Source: Pochonia chlamydosporia 170 (taxonomy: Eukaryota > Ascomycota > Sordariomycetes > Hypocreales > Clavicipitaceae). From it: a DNA stretch of 64,000 nt. Below the pieces are notes generated by a model. That model was not told the origin of the DNA. It saw only the letters and a program-made list of their open reading frames with translations, and ran no database searches. The translations under genes and the position numbers were made by a program. This document shows, one piece after another, positions 32,856 to 44,518 of the stretch (positions are counted from its first letter, which is position 1; each line of letters starts with the position of its first letter). The DNA is taken from positions 273,207 through 337,206 of the forward strand of contig NW_019154050.1 in the NCBI RefSeq assembly GCF_001653235.2, read 5' to 3'.

Positions 32856-33640
32856 GCATTGGTTATGTCAAATCAAACCACCACATTCATGTGTCAAGTC
32901 GCTGAGTGAAATGAAATAAAACCCTGCTGGTCCGCAGCGGACCCGCTGACATGACAATGTCCTTTCGTGAAAGTCAAAAAACTAAGGAACGTGGGCTGAA
33001 GTACATGCAGCAATGTACCGTGGGTCAAGAACTGGCGCAGCTAACCGAATTTGGCATTCTGGTCGTGGTTTTGGGGGTTTTGCAACAGTGACCCCTATAG
33101 CCTGCCATAGTCTGTCACGAGGCGGAGATGCTGAATGCGACTCTGATGGGTTAGGACATAGCCACGTTGTCCGAGAAGCTGTTGAGGGACGCATACGCCC
33201 ATGTCCCAGCTGCCATCGCTGTCAGTTACAATCGGCCATGCGGCCACGCCATGACGTACCTGAATTTCTGAAGTCTTCCATCTTGGAGCTTCTGCAAAAT
33301 GGGCAAAATGCGACTGCCAAGCAGCTGCAGCGAAGAGCGATCTTGTCCGTTATCATCGTGGTCCATTGTCATATGCACCTCCTCATCGTCAACGTCATCG
33401 TGCACGCAGCGGAGCCTTAATCTTTCAGAAAACGGGGCTGATATCCGTAGGTTGGTTACACGTGCCCGGAGGTCGCTCGATCGTTCGGCAGCTCGAAGTA
33501 ACCCTTCCACCTCCACCTCATCCAAATAATGCTCGTCGGGAGCTCGTAGGAGGACTTCATGTGTACCATAAAGACGCGCCGCTGCTAGAACATAAAGAGC
33601 CTTCGAGGCCTCACACAAGCTTTTGAGATCACGCTTGTCT

Positions 33641-34799
33641 CCGATCTGCTTTGCTTAGCTGCCATCCGTAGATGGACCAATGACAGGTAAAGGGATTAAA
33701 TACTTGTTCAATAATGCACGACAGGATGTCTGTCGGCAAGCTCAAAAGCATCTTATCCGGGGTAAGATTGACTAAGATGGCCTGGTTGCATAACTTGCTT
33801 ACATTCAAACTGGGTATTTTGGTGTAAGCTTAGCCGCTCTGCGAGAAGCAGATGCCTAGATTTATATACCAACAGAGCGGAGCCCCATGTACGTTTTGTC
33901 ATGTGACTTATGTGAGGTCATGCTGGAAGTTTATGAATTATGTCCAAACCTTCGATCTGGAAGATTCCTCTTTCTTCTTCCTGAGCACGTAATACCACGA
34001 TACAACTGTGCGGCAGCCTTGATGGCCGTTGTCGTTTATGGGATCGGCCACTATGTCCTGAACCAGGCTACAAATGGTCCACTAGGAAAGGCTTCCATAA
34101 AGGACGCTAACCCACTCTAGCTGCTCTGGGACAACGATCTCTATTCATCAGAGAGTACACAAGGTTGCTGAAGCGTACTGGTGCGTGGGCTAGTCGGCTC
34201 AAGCCATTATTTATGCGAGCCCATCAGCCTGCGCCACCCGCTGCGTGGCACATTCGGCACAAGCCAATTTTGCACAGGCTCAAAAGCCAGCGCCGGGCTG
34301 GCCGGTAGCTGTCAAGCCTACTCGAATATCCGCTTATGCCTTCATCTTCACGCCAAGTTACTTGGGCGTACCAAGGCATCCGCGCCAACTGGCCTTCGAC
34401 ACTCAGCTGACGCTAGGATCAGCACATAAAAGTTTGCCTCCGAACAAAGCAAAACAGGCCAAGCGGCCTCATCATAGTACCTCACAGGCGATGGGAAGTG
34501 CGCTCATATCAGTCCGTGCAACTTCGTGTACGCTTCAACGCCGTAAGCTTCCAGACTGACCGATTGGATTATTAAGAGCGCTGTTCACCCTGTCGACTCC
34601 TCCAAATTCGCTGCCCTGTTATCTCCCTATGACTTCATATTCAGAAGTTATCGCCAATACCCTGGGCCTTGCTCCATCATCCGCTGGGGCAACGCCGGAA
34701 GACCTGCCCTTCCATCCATCCAAATTTGATGCGATTTCCCGGACCACTTATCCAGAGTTACAATGCTCCCTGTTGTAACTTTTCCCTTGCCATAGAGAC
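33641..34799. other. no gene seen
   Basis: ORFs of 60-104 codons here have no recognisable domain. The right edge is the 3' flank of the rhodopsin-type gene. Confidence 0.4.
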
Positions 34800-36162
34800 T
34801 CAGCATATCGAATCAGACCTCTGGTCAGACTTGTGGCTCACAGTGATATGTGGCTGTTTCGAAACCAATTCCGACTCGTCATTTCCAATGCTTTGTGATT
34901 CGTAATTTGCACTGGACGTATCAACATGGAAAGTCCTTGTCAGCATAATCTCGCCGCCATGGGACTGGGTCTGCTTAGAGCTGGCCTGTCTGGAACGGCT
35001 CTGTTTGAAGTAAGACGAGCCCCGGGTCTTTTGAACATATAGCGCATTTACGGCTGGGAAGCAAGCGCAAATAAGTCCAATGCCGGCCTCGGCGTTGCTG
35101 CAGCCGGAGTTAACTTTTGAAACGTTGCAAGTGTCGGATTAATATGCTTACCCAGAAAGAAGGACTTGAGTAAACACAATTGTTTGATTGGTGCTATTGC
35201 GCTCACGAACAATGAGGGCCAAGCGATAAACACTGAATGCAGTGGCAATACCTCCTGCGCAGAGAAGACCACTAACACGCAGTCTCTGTCTTCTTGGCAG
35301 CTGGAGCGACCAAGTGAGCGGCGTGGGAAGTAGAAGAATTATCAAATCGCTGAGCATGCTGATAATTGCATCTGAAGTAATGACGGCGCTTTGGTTCATG
35401 CACTTGTCGTGCTCGCCTCTCCAATAAGCTGAAATCGGCCAACAGATGAAGAGTTTGATGAAGAAGCCGGACACATAGTAGACGACAAGTAGGCCAATGA
35501 GAACATATACGCCTATTAAGGTCTTCTTGTGTACTGTTCCAAAGACTCTGATGATGATGACGAGCAATGCAAGTTTGACCGTCAAGGCCATTGGGGCATA
35601 GAAAAGGGTGACTGCGTAGCCGGACTACTTGGTGTTAGCGGAAGTTCAAAGGAAATTGCCCGATGACTTGTATATCATACCTGGAAGAATGGCTGAATAT
35701 CTTCTTTGCGAACCTCCCACTGGTTTAGTCCGCCGCCATGTGATGAAGCTGGATGGTTTTGTTAGATTTTGTCCTTGCTTCGATCTTTAGATTGCTACTT
35801 AGAGTCTACTTACCGAAGACGGCGGTAATACAATACCCAACCATTAATATCTAGATATATAGTAAGCTATTGAAGTTCCTGTATAGTTTTTCGTGCTTAC
35901 ATATGCTGTATACGTTGCATCTAGACAGACAAAGTCAGCGCAGTCGTTGCGACGTCCCATAAAGGCTGTACTTACAGTCATCCACTGTGACACCTCCGCC
36001 CAATATTTGTGATTTAGCATAGAAGCGAGTTACTACAAACGCTGTCGTAAAGAGTAGTGTTAACGCTTGTGTAACATAGTTGACCGTTCGCAGCACGTCC
36101 TGAGGGTCGTCGATATCGGCAGCGACACCTGGTGGTGGCGGGGCTGCACCAGGATAGCTCAT
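34800..36162 (-). CDS. fungal rhodopsin-type 7TM integral membrane protein
   Basis: Six exons on the minus strand (36162-35976, 35920-35901, 35850-35814, 35748-35681, 35624-35152, 35097-34800) join in frame to 360 residues, all with GT-AG introns of 50-68 bp. The first exon carries DDPQDVLRTVNYVTQAL and a first membrane segment; VTVDDYATY, HGGGLNQWEV, FFQSGYAVTLFYAPMALTVK, ICWPISAYW, LPTPLTWSLQLPRRQR and GIGLICACFPAVNALYV are the ordered landmarks of the fungal rhodopsin-like family (Pfam Fung_rhodopsin). The tail after the seventh helix is hydrophilic and Ser-rich. Family members are plasma- or internal-membrane proteins, mostly of unknown role; no retinal-binding Lys is evident. An in-frame ATG 39 bp upstream (36201) is an alternative start. 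Confidence 0.85.
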
Positions 36163-36202
36163 TTTTGTCCGTCTAGTAGCAAAAACTGGTGATAAATCCA
36201 AA

Positions 36203-38636
36203 ACTACCAGTGTGAAATTTTTAGCGACTCATGAAATATTCGTCCCTTATATGCTCAAGTTCAATAACGGGCTGGCAGAACCTACGAGTTCGTCGTTCGA
36301 TACAGCCCCATAGCTTGTAGTACAAGGGAGCAACGAGTTGTCATGTTTCATCCCTTACCCCAATGTCTAGAGACCAAAAAGCCACATATTTTCCTATCCT
36401 AGGCAGCAATTTGAGAGTGGTCTCACTTTTGTGTCACAGAGTTGATCGGACATTTGTGGACCCCTCCAGCCGCCCCACCGGAGGCTGATGATGGGCGTTG
36501 ATGTGAGTTTTCCCTATCCATCAGGGGCCACACTTCTAGTTTCGTCGGATGAAATTGCAACCTTGGCTACACCAACAGATCGGCCTCGCATGCTTTTCCA
36601 TATACATGAAAGCCGGTGTGGCGCTGAAGAATTAAGTGCGCCATGGCGGAGCTCCATTTCAGGCGCATGCCAGGACAACAGCTGGAGACGAATAACCAAC
36701 CCATGCTCAGAGCTAAGACACCTATTGGCTTATAAGATACGCGCTCAGTCCCCTCTGGTACAGCCTCCAGGGCCTCCTGATGTGAACAAATAAGATTACC
36801 CCAAGTTTACTAGCCCCCCAATGGCCGAGAACAGCCAAAATGTAGATCAGAGGATAATAGTTCTTGACAAAACCTACTCAAGTCTCCGCAGAAACTTTGA
36901 AGCAACGATGTCTAGCGCTATGTGGTGAGCTTTGTCCAAATTCCTATTTTGACCTTTCGTCAACTGAAAATCACTTCGTCCCCTAAAAACGGATCTTAGT
37001 CCATGGAGTTTCTGTGGTGCTTCTACGTTACTTCCATTATAGACCAACTAGCGGTGCAGGCAGCAACCTCTAGTGAATTTGCTAGGGGCAGTTCTCTGAT
37101 ATCAGGGTTTCGACTCACGTAGGCAGGCGTACGCCTCTATCGCCTGCTCAAGATGTAAATAGTTGCCATTGCTAATGGTTTATCGGCCCAGCTTTTCGTC
37201 TTGATCAATTCAATTTTGGTTGCTAACAAATCTTAGAATCGTTACCTCGTCTGCCTATACAACTGTGACATCCCCGGCGGCGTGCTAGTCGGCTTCTCCT
37301 GAGAAATAGCCTCAATCAGCAAGAGGATCTTTCGGCTTTATCTTGAGCACTACCAATACTTGCCGCCGCGGATATACGGCAAGGGGGACTACATAATCAG
37401 CTCACAATCTTGTCAAGCCATCCGCCACACTGCGCAGAGTATCCAAACACCGACTATCGCTATTGGCCAATGCACTTTTGCTGGGGGCTATGGGGTTCGC
37501 AGCTTCTCAAGCGACATAGTTCGTAGATACATTCTAGAACTTGGCAACATTAGAAAATGAGCACAACATTCACTGCTTACAGACAACCCTTGTGTCATAG
37601 GCATGTTCATGTGAAGCCGACCGACGGCCCCTTTCCAAGGCAAAATGCGCTACAGTGTTAAATCGTCGTGCCGCTGGCCAAATGACGACAAAGATTAGCG
37701 CAAACCACGCTTCATATGCATCGCTACCAAATGAGAATGCAACTCAACAGCGCATTTCAGACACCAGCCGAAGACGTTGGTCTGGACGTCGCTGGTACAT
37801 ACCGTGGACCTTAGTGCTGACAAGGGTTTCGGGGCATTGTTGGCCACCCAAAATGCCAAATGGACCAAATCCTGCAGAACGCTGAAGGAAGTTAACGACG
37901 TTTCTGAAACGATCCCCTGTCTCATTTCTGCACTAATGCCCACCACGATCCCGAACGCTCATGGTTGTTTGTCAGCCGGCATATAAATTCCCAAGACTTT
38001 CGCTCTGGTTCATTGTCCACCAGATACCCAATTCATTGGCTGGTCGTTCTTGGTATAGTACTGGGGCACAATGACTCGTAGGTATCGGGAGCGGAGTACA
38101 GGGGTGGTGCGTGAATATAGCTTAGAAATACCTCGTGTTACTGAGCCATCCGCACCAATGCGAATTTGGTAGGCCAGTGGGGGTGACAGGCTGTTTGAAG
38201 TTATCCAACCTAGGTGTGGCGAGACTTTTCAATAGCGTAGACCGTTTACACCAACAGTGCGAACTACTTCGTTGCTCGTGGCAACCTTTATTGAGCTATC
38301 TAGAGGGTTAATTAAGACTTCTCTATAGGTGACGATAGCTCCGTTGGCTGACCGAGATGATGTGGAAATTCCCGTTGACAATCGAATAACACAGCTGAGC
38401 CATAAAATCCTCTCAGAGGCAAGAAAATTGCCTGGTAGGCTCCACAAAAACGCGGCATAGGCCTCGTGGGTTCGTCACTTTGCGAACTGGCAATGACCAA
38501 TGTCACCCCAGCAGTCATTACCGACATCGTACCTTGCTAAGCGAGAAGCAAGAACACGTCGCGTCGCGATCTCTCTATCTAAACCCAAGACTCTGGTCAA
38601 GATTCCGTTTCTGCGATGAATTAATGGCATTGTAGA
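36203..38636. other. no gene seen
   Basis: Only short, domain-free ORFs. The region separates the rhodopsin-type gene from the hAT cluster. Confidence 0.4.
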
Positions 38637-41600
38637 CAGCGCTCCTAATAGTCCATAGACTATCGGTCCGGTCTGCGTTTTGCAGACCAGACTGATGGTC
38701 CAGTCCACGTCCCTCAGACAGACTGTTGCGGATGGTCTGGTCTGACTGAAACAGACTGACCAACAGTCTGGTCCAATGATCTCAGACCGACTGTCAGACT
38801 AATAGTCTGACCCAATTTTGCTACATGTCCTCCAAGCCAATTGAAGCTGGCCCCTGACGCCATCGTAACCCTGCTAGCCCTGTTGGGCTTAGCGATTCTC
38901 AAATTCCCATCAGTGGTTAGACTTCAATTGGCTCAGAGAGAGAGTGCAAGATCTTTCAGTCAAGTAATTCCAACCTACAGAGCTGGAGGTATATACGTCT
39001 GTCCACGCAACGGTATGAGGGTTTATTTTTCATCATCAGTATATATTTTGGGCCCAGCGCCAGTGATGGAATCAAAACATGTAGGCAGCATTTACTGCAA
39101 AGCTGTCACAAGTCATGTCTTCTATCGGCGATCTCTCGGGGAGTGCTTCTGGCTGCAATAGCCGTCCGGATGATTCTGACCTCAACTTAGCCACTTCTTT
39201 TTCAGCAGCTTCCTCATCTTCAAATCCTAGCGCCTCCCGCCACAAGACATCCCCTATCTGGCAACATTGTCGACTAGAAGAGGGTAGAAATATACCGGCT
39301 GCCTGGGTCGATTCCAACGGAAGGAGATGGTGGCATTGCCAACCCTGCTTCGACAGGAAGAAAAGAGACAAGAAGTACAACTGCTCTGGTGGATCGTCCA
39401 CTATCATCGATCATCTGCGTAAACAGCATGGAATTGTGCTCTCTAAGAGGCAAGACATCCACCGGGAAGCGACAGAAAGCCGCCTTGGAGACATTAGTTC
39501 CTTCTTGAGCAAAGAAACCCTGACCTCTACCAAGAGACGCAAGGTGACAGCAGAGGAGGATACGCTTGACCAAGCCACTCTGCGCGAACTATACTGCCGC
39601 TACACGGTAGCTTGCAGTCTGCCTTTTGCTCAGGTCGAACATCCGGCCTTTCGTGACTTGATCCGCTATCTTCGTCCGGCTGCCGATGATCTCCTTCCAA
39701 GGTCAGGCGATACAGTTAAGACCGACTTACAATGGGGCTATGACAACAAGAAGGAGTTTGTAAAGAGAAGCTTTGCAAAATGCTCTTTCTTCGATCCACA
39801 GTATTCCTGACAATTGGACTTCGCCGAATGGTTTGGGGGTCATTGGTTTCACAGTTCAATTCGTAACGGAAGATCACGGTTTACAATCGCTTGTGGTGAG
39901 GATTAAGGAGCTGGAAGGAGAACACAGCGGAGAACACATGGCCGAAGCCATCATGGAGTTCATACGAGAATACGGTATCGCCACAAAAGTTGGATACTTC
40001 ATGATGGACAATGTTAGCAACATGAACACCATGATTGACAAGGTCTCTGACGAACTGGAGCGAGAGTTTGATGTTTTCTACGACACTCTTCCCCATCGGC
40101 TTCGCTGTACCGGCCACATCATGAACCTGGCCGTGATGGAATTTCTCATAGGAAAACGGCCGCGGACGACAGGCTCCTATGGTGGGCCATCCGAAGAGGA
40201 GATTGAGGAATGGAGAAAGCGAGGGGCGATAGGAAAGCTTCATAATATCGTGGTCTATGTCACTTGGACCACCAGAGGCTTCAAACGTTTACTGTTCTCA
40301 CCGATGGCCTCAGGCTACGGCGTGACAATGACACTCGTTGGAATTCATGGTACAACATGGTTGAAAGGGCTCTGAGGCCTAAAGTCAGGCAAGCTATCAC
40401 CGTATTTTGCGCGCAAGAGCCTGCTCTACAAGAGGATACCCTGACTCCGTCTGATTGGGTAACTTTGGCCGAGATTCACAAGTTTCTGGAACCATTCCAC
40501 GACGCGACAATGGCCAACGAGGGCGTTCAAAATTCCATCGCCGACGTTCTCCCCACCATGGATTATCTCCTACACCACATCGAGGCCGCCAGGGAGGCCA
40601 CCACCATCCCCCACTTGGCTACAATGATGGAGACTGCTTGGGCCAAACTGGCCGACTACTACGAATTGACAGAAGACTCTCCAGTCTATTCAGCAGCCAC
40701 AGTCTTAAACCCTTCTTTCAAGTGGGCATACATGGAGAAGACTTGGGAAGACAAGACGGAATGGATTGAGAGAGCTAAATCTCGGGTAGGGCAGCTGTGG
40801 AGGGAATCGTACAAATCAACTTCTTCCTTGCCGGTTCTTCGACGAGGCTCAGCAGAGGAGCCAACTACGAGGCGACTAAATGGGTACAAAATGTGGATGA
40901 ATGAGCAGAAGGCGACGATTTTCAACACGGACGATGACGAGTACGAAGTGTACTGTCGTGAGCCTGTTGTGATGACGCCGGACCCGCTGAAATGGTGGCT
41001 GGAGGTGGCCCAGCGAAGACGATTCCCTAGCTTGTCATTGATGGCCATCGACATTCTTTCTATCGCAGCTATGTCTTCTGGGACAGAGCGACTCTTTTCT
41101 AAATTAAAACTTACGGTAACCGATCAGCGAGGAGCTATAGACGCTGAAACTTTAAATATCGTGGAATGCCTACGTTCCTGGGACAGCAGCGCCTTGATAG
41201 TCCCATCAGATGTGAGTTTTTTGCTTCGTGAGGACTACCGTCAGCTAATTGCAGAATGCAGTGTCGCTATGTCGATGCGGCTTCCGGGTTTAATCACTCT
41301 GATGCATTGGGACGCGAGGAGAGCGGTGGGGGATTAGACACAGTGGAGATAGCCTAGGGGAGCTTGGAGGTAGAATCGTAGATGGCAGAGTCATATGCTG
41401 TGATTTAGACTAATAGTCCAGACTGCAGTCCGGACTGCAGTCTGGTCTGATGATGACGGACGGACCAATAGTCCAGTCTGGCAAAGACGGACCGGACCGA
41501 CGGTCTGGTCTGACGATAACAGGCAGACCAACAGACCAGTCTGCCTATGACAGACCGTCGACTAGTCCAGTCTGACCATGACGGACCGACCAACAGTCCA

Positions 41601-41644
41601 GTCTGAGGTTTCCAGACTGACTGTTTGGACTATTAGGAGCGCTG
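38637..41644 (+). mobile_element. hAT-C element
   Basis: Ends read inward CAGCGCTCCTAATAGTCCA on both sides. The subterminal regions (38650-38815 and 41400-41630) are packed with CAGTCTGG/CCAGACTG and GGACCGAC motifs. The 8-bp flanks (ATTGTAGA and GATATGGG) do not match, so at least one end has been rearranged; the right end directly abuts hAT-D coding sequence. Confidence 0.8.
39115..41337 (+). pseudogene. hAT-C transposase with two frameshifts
   Basis: From ATG 39115: Ser-rich start, BED finger (WWHCQPCFDRKK...IIDHLRKQHGI), then a one-base-type shift near 39785 (from SFAKCS to NALSSIH), core motifs NWTSPNGLGVIGF, FMMDNVSNMNT and LRCTGHIMNLAVMEF, a second shift near 40275, then RDNDTRWNSWYNMVERA and the dimerisation domain (IDILSIAAMSSGTERLFSKL). 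The last 40 or so codons go beyond the usual end. Two indels in an otherwise preserved sequence indicate recent inactivation. Confidence 0.87.
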
Positions 41645-41993
41645 GATATGGGATCATACGCCCTTTGGAAGAAACGAGATCGTCCGTAATACGGAAGGTC
41701 AGATTGTATGGCGTTGCAAGTACTGTAAAGAGAAGCCGGCCGAATACCTTGAAAGTGGAGGTACAGCTCATGTCTACAAGCACCTTAAATCTCACAGCAG
41801 TCTTGGCATATTAACGCCGAACGAAAAACGGGCGGCTAAAACAAGGAACCATCTTGAGGAAGCCTTCTCGCGGATGTCTCAGGACGCCATCCCCCTTAAA
41901 CGCCGTCGACACAATGACGAACCGACAGATCTTAACGCTGACAAATTCGAGCAACTGTATGTAGAGTGGATCGCAGACTGTGGGCTTGCACTT

Positions 41994-44518
41994 CAGGGTG
42001 GTCATCGATAAGTTTATCGATTTGTGTCGTCGATCGATATCGTATCGACGCTTCTCGATATCGCATCGATATCGACGATAAACCTCCCGAAAATATAACC
42101 TGTCACATTAGCACCCAATGTGGCTTGCACATCGCAATTTCGTGTTGGCAAGACGAAAACCCGCCACAATGTGACAGGATACGAGGACCAGAGAGAAGGC
42201 AAACCAGCACCTGGGCGAGCTGCTATCTCATACTAGAGATATGTCACATTGCTGTCTTTCAGTGCGTCTACTTTCTAAATTTAAACTCTGTCGTCGACGA
42301 ACTGTTCGATAATGGAACAGTTGATACTTCATCATGACTTCTTTACCAGACTCGTCATCCATTTTGGAGTTGTCCACTACTGCTGCACTTTCAGAATCTC
42401 AGCAGCATGTATCCAGAGTCTCAAGCATCCGAACACACGCTCGAGAACCCAGGAGTGACGAACCGAAGTACCAGGCCAGAAACCGTATATTTTATTGCAA
42501 GTACTGCGAGGATCCTTCTTACGGTTGCCAAAGTAGTACAACCTTTCGAAATCACCTTCTCAAGAAGCACGACATATACTTCGAACACGAGCCTCGCCGG
42601 GTTGATGCCGCTAGCCTGCTCAGCCTGCAAGCTCTCTACGATCAAGCCGCTATTGCCAACCAGACTTCAGAGCTTGACTCCCAAATCTTCAAGAAAGTGC
42701 TACATAAAGATGTGATTACCGAGGCGCTTATCTCATTGATTACCGTGCATCGTTTGCCCTTTAGGCTGGTCGAGTCGGACGAGTTCCATACATTCTGTAA
42801 AGCATTAAATCCCCAAGCCACTACTGAGATAATCTCGTCCCATTCCGAAGTCAGAAAGAAGGTGGCTAGTTCATGGCTCTTTCAAAAGGACTCGGTACGG
42901 AAAAGGCTTCAGTCAGCGCTATCCAAGATTCACATTTCTGCTGATATTTGGACATCGCCGAGCCAGAAGCTCTTCCTTGGAATTTGCGCACAGTTCGTCG
43001 ACTATGAGACAGAAAAGCTCTCTAAAGCACTTCTTGCCCTTCCTCTCATCCTGTCCCACAGTGCTGAGGTCCAGTTTGAAACATTGTTCTCGATTCTCCA
43101 GGATTACGGCATCTGCCAGAAACTCGGCGCTTTCGTTGGCGATAATGCCTCTTCAAACGACAAGCTTTGCCGGACAATGAGCTCGGCGCTGCAAAAAGAG
43201 GGAATATCTTGGGATGCAAGTGCCAATCGGATCAGATGCTGTGGCCATGTCATCAACCTCGCTGTTAAGGCATTCCTGTTTCAGGAGGTAGAACAGGAAG
43301 AGCAGCAAACTAAAGACTTGGAGCAGGACAATGTGTCGAAGAGACGGGATGCCTTTCGGAGTCTTGGGCCACTAGGACAGCTTCATAACATTGTCGTCCA
43401 TATCCGCGGGTCGCCAGCTCGTATGCGACAGTTCACCGATCTAGCAGGCCGTGCAGTTCCTCTTGATAATTGTACAAGATGGAATAGCTGGCATCAGATG
43501 CTGCAGGTTGCAACGGAAAAGTCTGCAGACATCGATTCCTACTCGAAGCTGTACTTTGAGGATCTTAAGAACGATTACCTTTCGCCGCAAGACTGGGAAC
43601 GGCTTCGGGCTACACTGGAATTTCTCAAGCCATTCCACCGTGCTACCAAAGCGACAGAGGGTGACGCCGCCACGATCGACCGGGTCCTCTTCACGATGGA
43701 TATTATTGTGCAGCATTTCAAGACAAGCTTTGACAAGTTTGAGTCTGATCAGTTCTTCGGCCCTCGCATCATGAGGAGCTGGCAAGCCTTTGACAAGTAT
43801 TACCTCAAAACAGATGATTCGCCCTATTATGCAGCAGCCATGATTTTCCATCCATCGCGCCGAATAGGATACCTGAAGCATAACTGGGACAAAAAGTGGG
43901 TGCGGCCAGCTATTCAAGCTGTCAAGCAGCTTTGGTGCGACTTTAAAGCCCAAGAGCACATTAGCCTATCAGTTCCTCACGACGAATCGGTGCGCGCCAC
44001 CATGGGTAGCCCGGAAGCGTTTGACATTATTGCTGAGAGGCTTCGGAACTTTCCACGACCACAGAGCAAGGATGAATATGAGGAGTACACCAGCGAGCCT
44101 GCCATCCTCATTGATATTCCTGCCCTTGAGTGGTGGCTAGATGCGCAGCAACGCAAGCGTTGGCCGAAACTCTCGCAGCTTGCAGTTAATGTGCTGTCAA
44201 TTCCTGCGATGAGCGCAGAGGCAGAGAGGGTATTCTCAGGGGCGCGGCGGACTATATCATGGGAGCGGATGAAGCTTGGGGAGGACACTATTGAGAAGGT
44301 AGAATGTTTAAAGCATTGGAGGAAAAATGGAGTGGCGCGCGGAACAGACAGTAGTTAATTTCCACAATGTCAATGTAAATAATTTTAGCTTGAAACAGTG
44401 GTGAGAGGGTAATTTGAGTCATGTGGTCCGTGCTCGTTCATATCGACGATATCGACGATATCGCCCATCGATATCGATATCGTATCGTATCGTATCGATC
44501 ATATCGACGACCACCCTG
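41994..44518 (+). mobile_element. hAT-E element, apparently complete
   Basis: An exact 8-bp target duplication TTGCACTT (41986-41993 and 44519-44526) flanks termini CAGGGTGGTC. The subterminal regions consist of ATCGAT/TATCGATATCG repeats (42003-42080 and 44440-44510), possible binding sites for its transposase. Length 2,525 bp with one intact ORF. It lies inside the hAT-D coding sequence. Confidence 0.95.
42334..44358 (+). CDS. hAT-E transposase, intact
   Basis: A 674-residue ORF from ATG 42334 without lesions. Residues about 35-90 form a BED-type zinc finger (FYCKYCEDPSYG...FRNHLLKKHDI). The RNase H-like core shows SADIWTSPSQKLFLGI, FVGDNASSNDKL, IRCCGHVINLAVKAFLF and DNCTRWNSWHQM, and the C-terminal dimerisation domain is complete (WWLDAQQRKRWPKLSQLA, VLSIPAMSAEAERVFSGARR). 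Size and order fit autonomous fungal hAT transposases. With intact ends and target duplication this is the best candidate for an active hAT in the window and might act on hAT copies with similar ends. Confidence 0.93.
   Translation: MTSLPDSSSILELSTTAALSESQQHVSRVSSIRTHAREPRSDEPKYQARNRIFYCKYCEDPSYGCQSSTTFRNHLLKKHDIYFEHEPRRVDAASLLSLQALYDQAAIANQTSELDSQIFKKVLHKDVITEALISLITVHRLPFRLVESDEFHTFCKALNPQATTEIISSHSEVRKKVASSWLFQKDSVRKRLQSALSKIHISADIWTSPSQKLFLGICAQFVDYETEKLSKALLALPLILSHSAEVQFETLFSILQDYGICQKLGAFVGDNASSNDKLCRTMSSALQKEGISWDASANRIRCCGHVINLAVKAFLFQEVEQEEQQTKDLEQDNVSKRRDAFRSLGPLGQLHNIVVHIRGSPARMRQFTDLAGRAVPLDNCTRWNSWHQMLQVATEKSADIDSYSKLYFEDLKNDYLSPQDWERLRATLEFLKPFHRATKATEGDAATIDRVLFTMDIIVQHFKTSFDKFESDQFFGPRIMRSWQAFDKYYLKTDDSPYYAAAMIFHPSRRIGYLKHNWDKKWVRPAIQAVKQLWCDFKAQEHISLSVPHDESVRATMGSPEAFDIIAERLRNFPRPQSKDEYEEYTSEPAILIDIPALEWWLDAQQRKRWPKLSQLAVNVLSIPAMSAEAERVFSGARRTISWERMKLGEDTIEKVECLKHWRKNGVARGTDSS

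Larger units (their letters stand above)
31075..33097 (+). mobile_element. 2.0-kb TIR unit carrying a DUF3716-like gene
   Basis: CACTGTTGCAAAACCCCC occurs at 31082-31099 and, inverted, at 33073-33090. Similarity extends outward a few bases (TAGGGAG / TAGGGGT), so the ends are near 31075 and 33097, inside an F-box gene. The interior holds one multi-exon gene and the assembly gap. No transposase is visible, though 100 N could hide unknown sequence. I did not find matching target duplications. Confidence 0.6.
30099..33640 (-). pseudogene. F-box/LRR-type gene split by a TIR unit
   Basis: 5' piece (33640-33098): GDKRDLKSLCEASKALYVLA at the F-box side, then, after a frame change near 33240, SWDMGVCVPQQLLGQRGYVL and HLRLVTDYG, typical of the large fungal F-box/LRR family. 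3' piece (31074-30099): LALQELKSLKRISWTGLRT, then, after another frame change near 30955, SSHLAWHCSKNAHHLEALQL and leucine-rich segments to the end at 30099. The two pieces have the order and content of one protein and stop exactly at the ends of the 31075-33097 unit. No ATG is visible for the 5' piece (an in-frame TAA precedes it, so a 5' exon may be missing). F-box proteins select substrates for SCF ubiquitin ligases; this copy is very likely dead. Confidence 0.65.
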
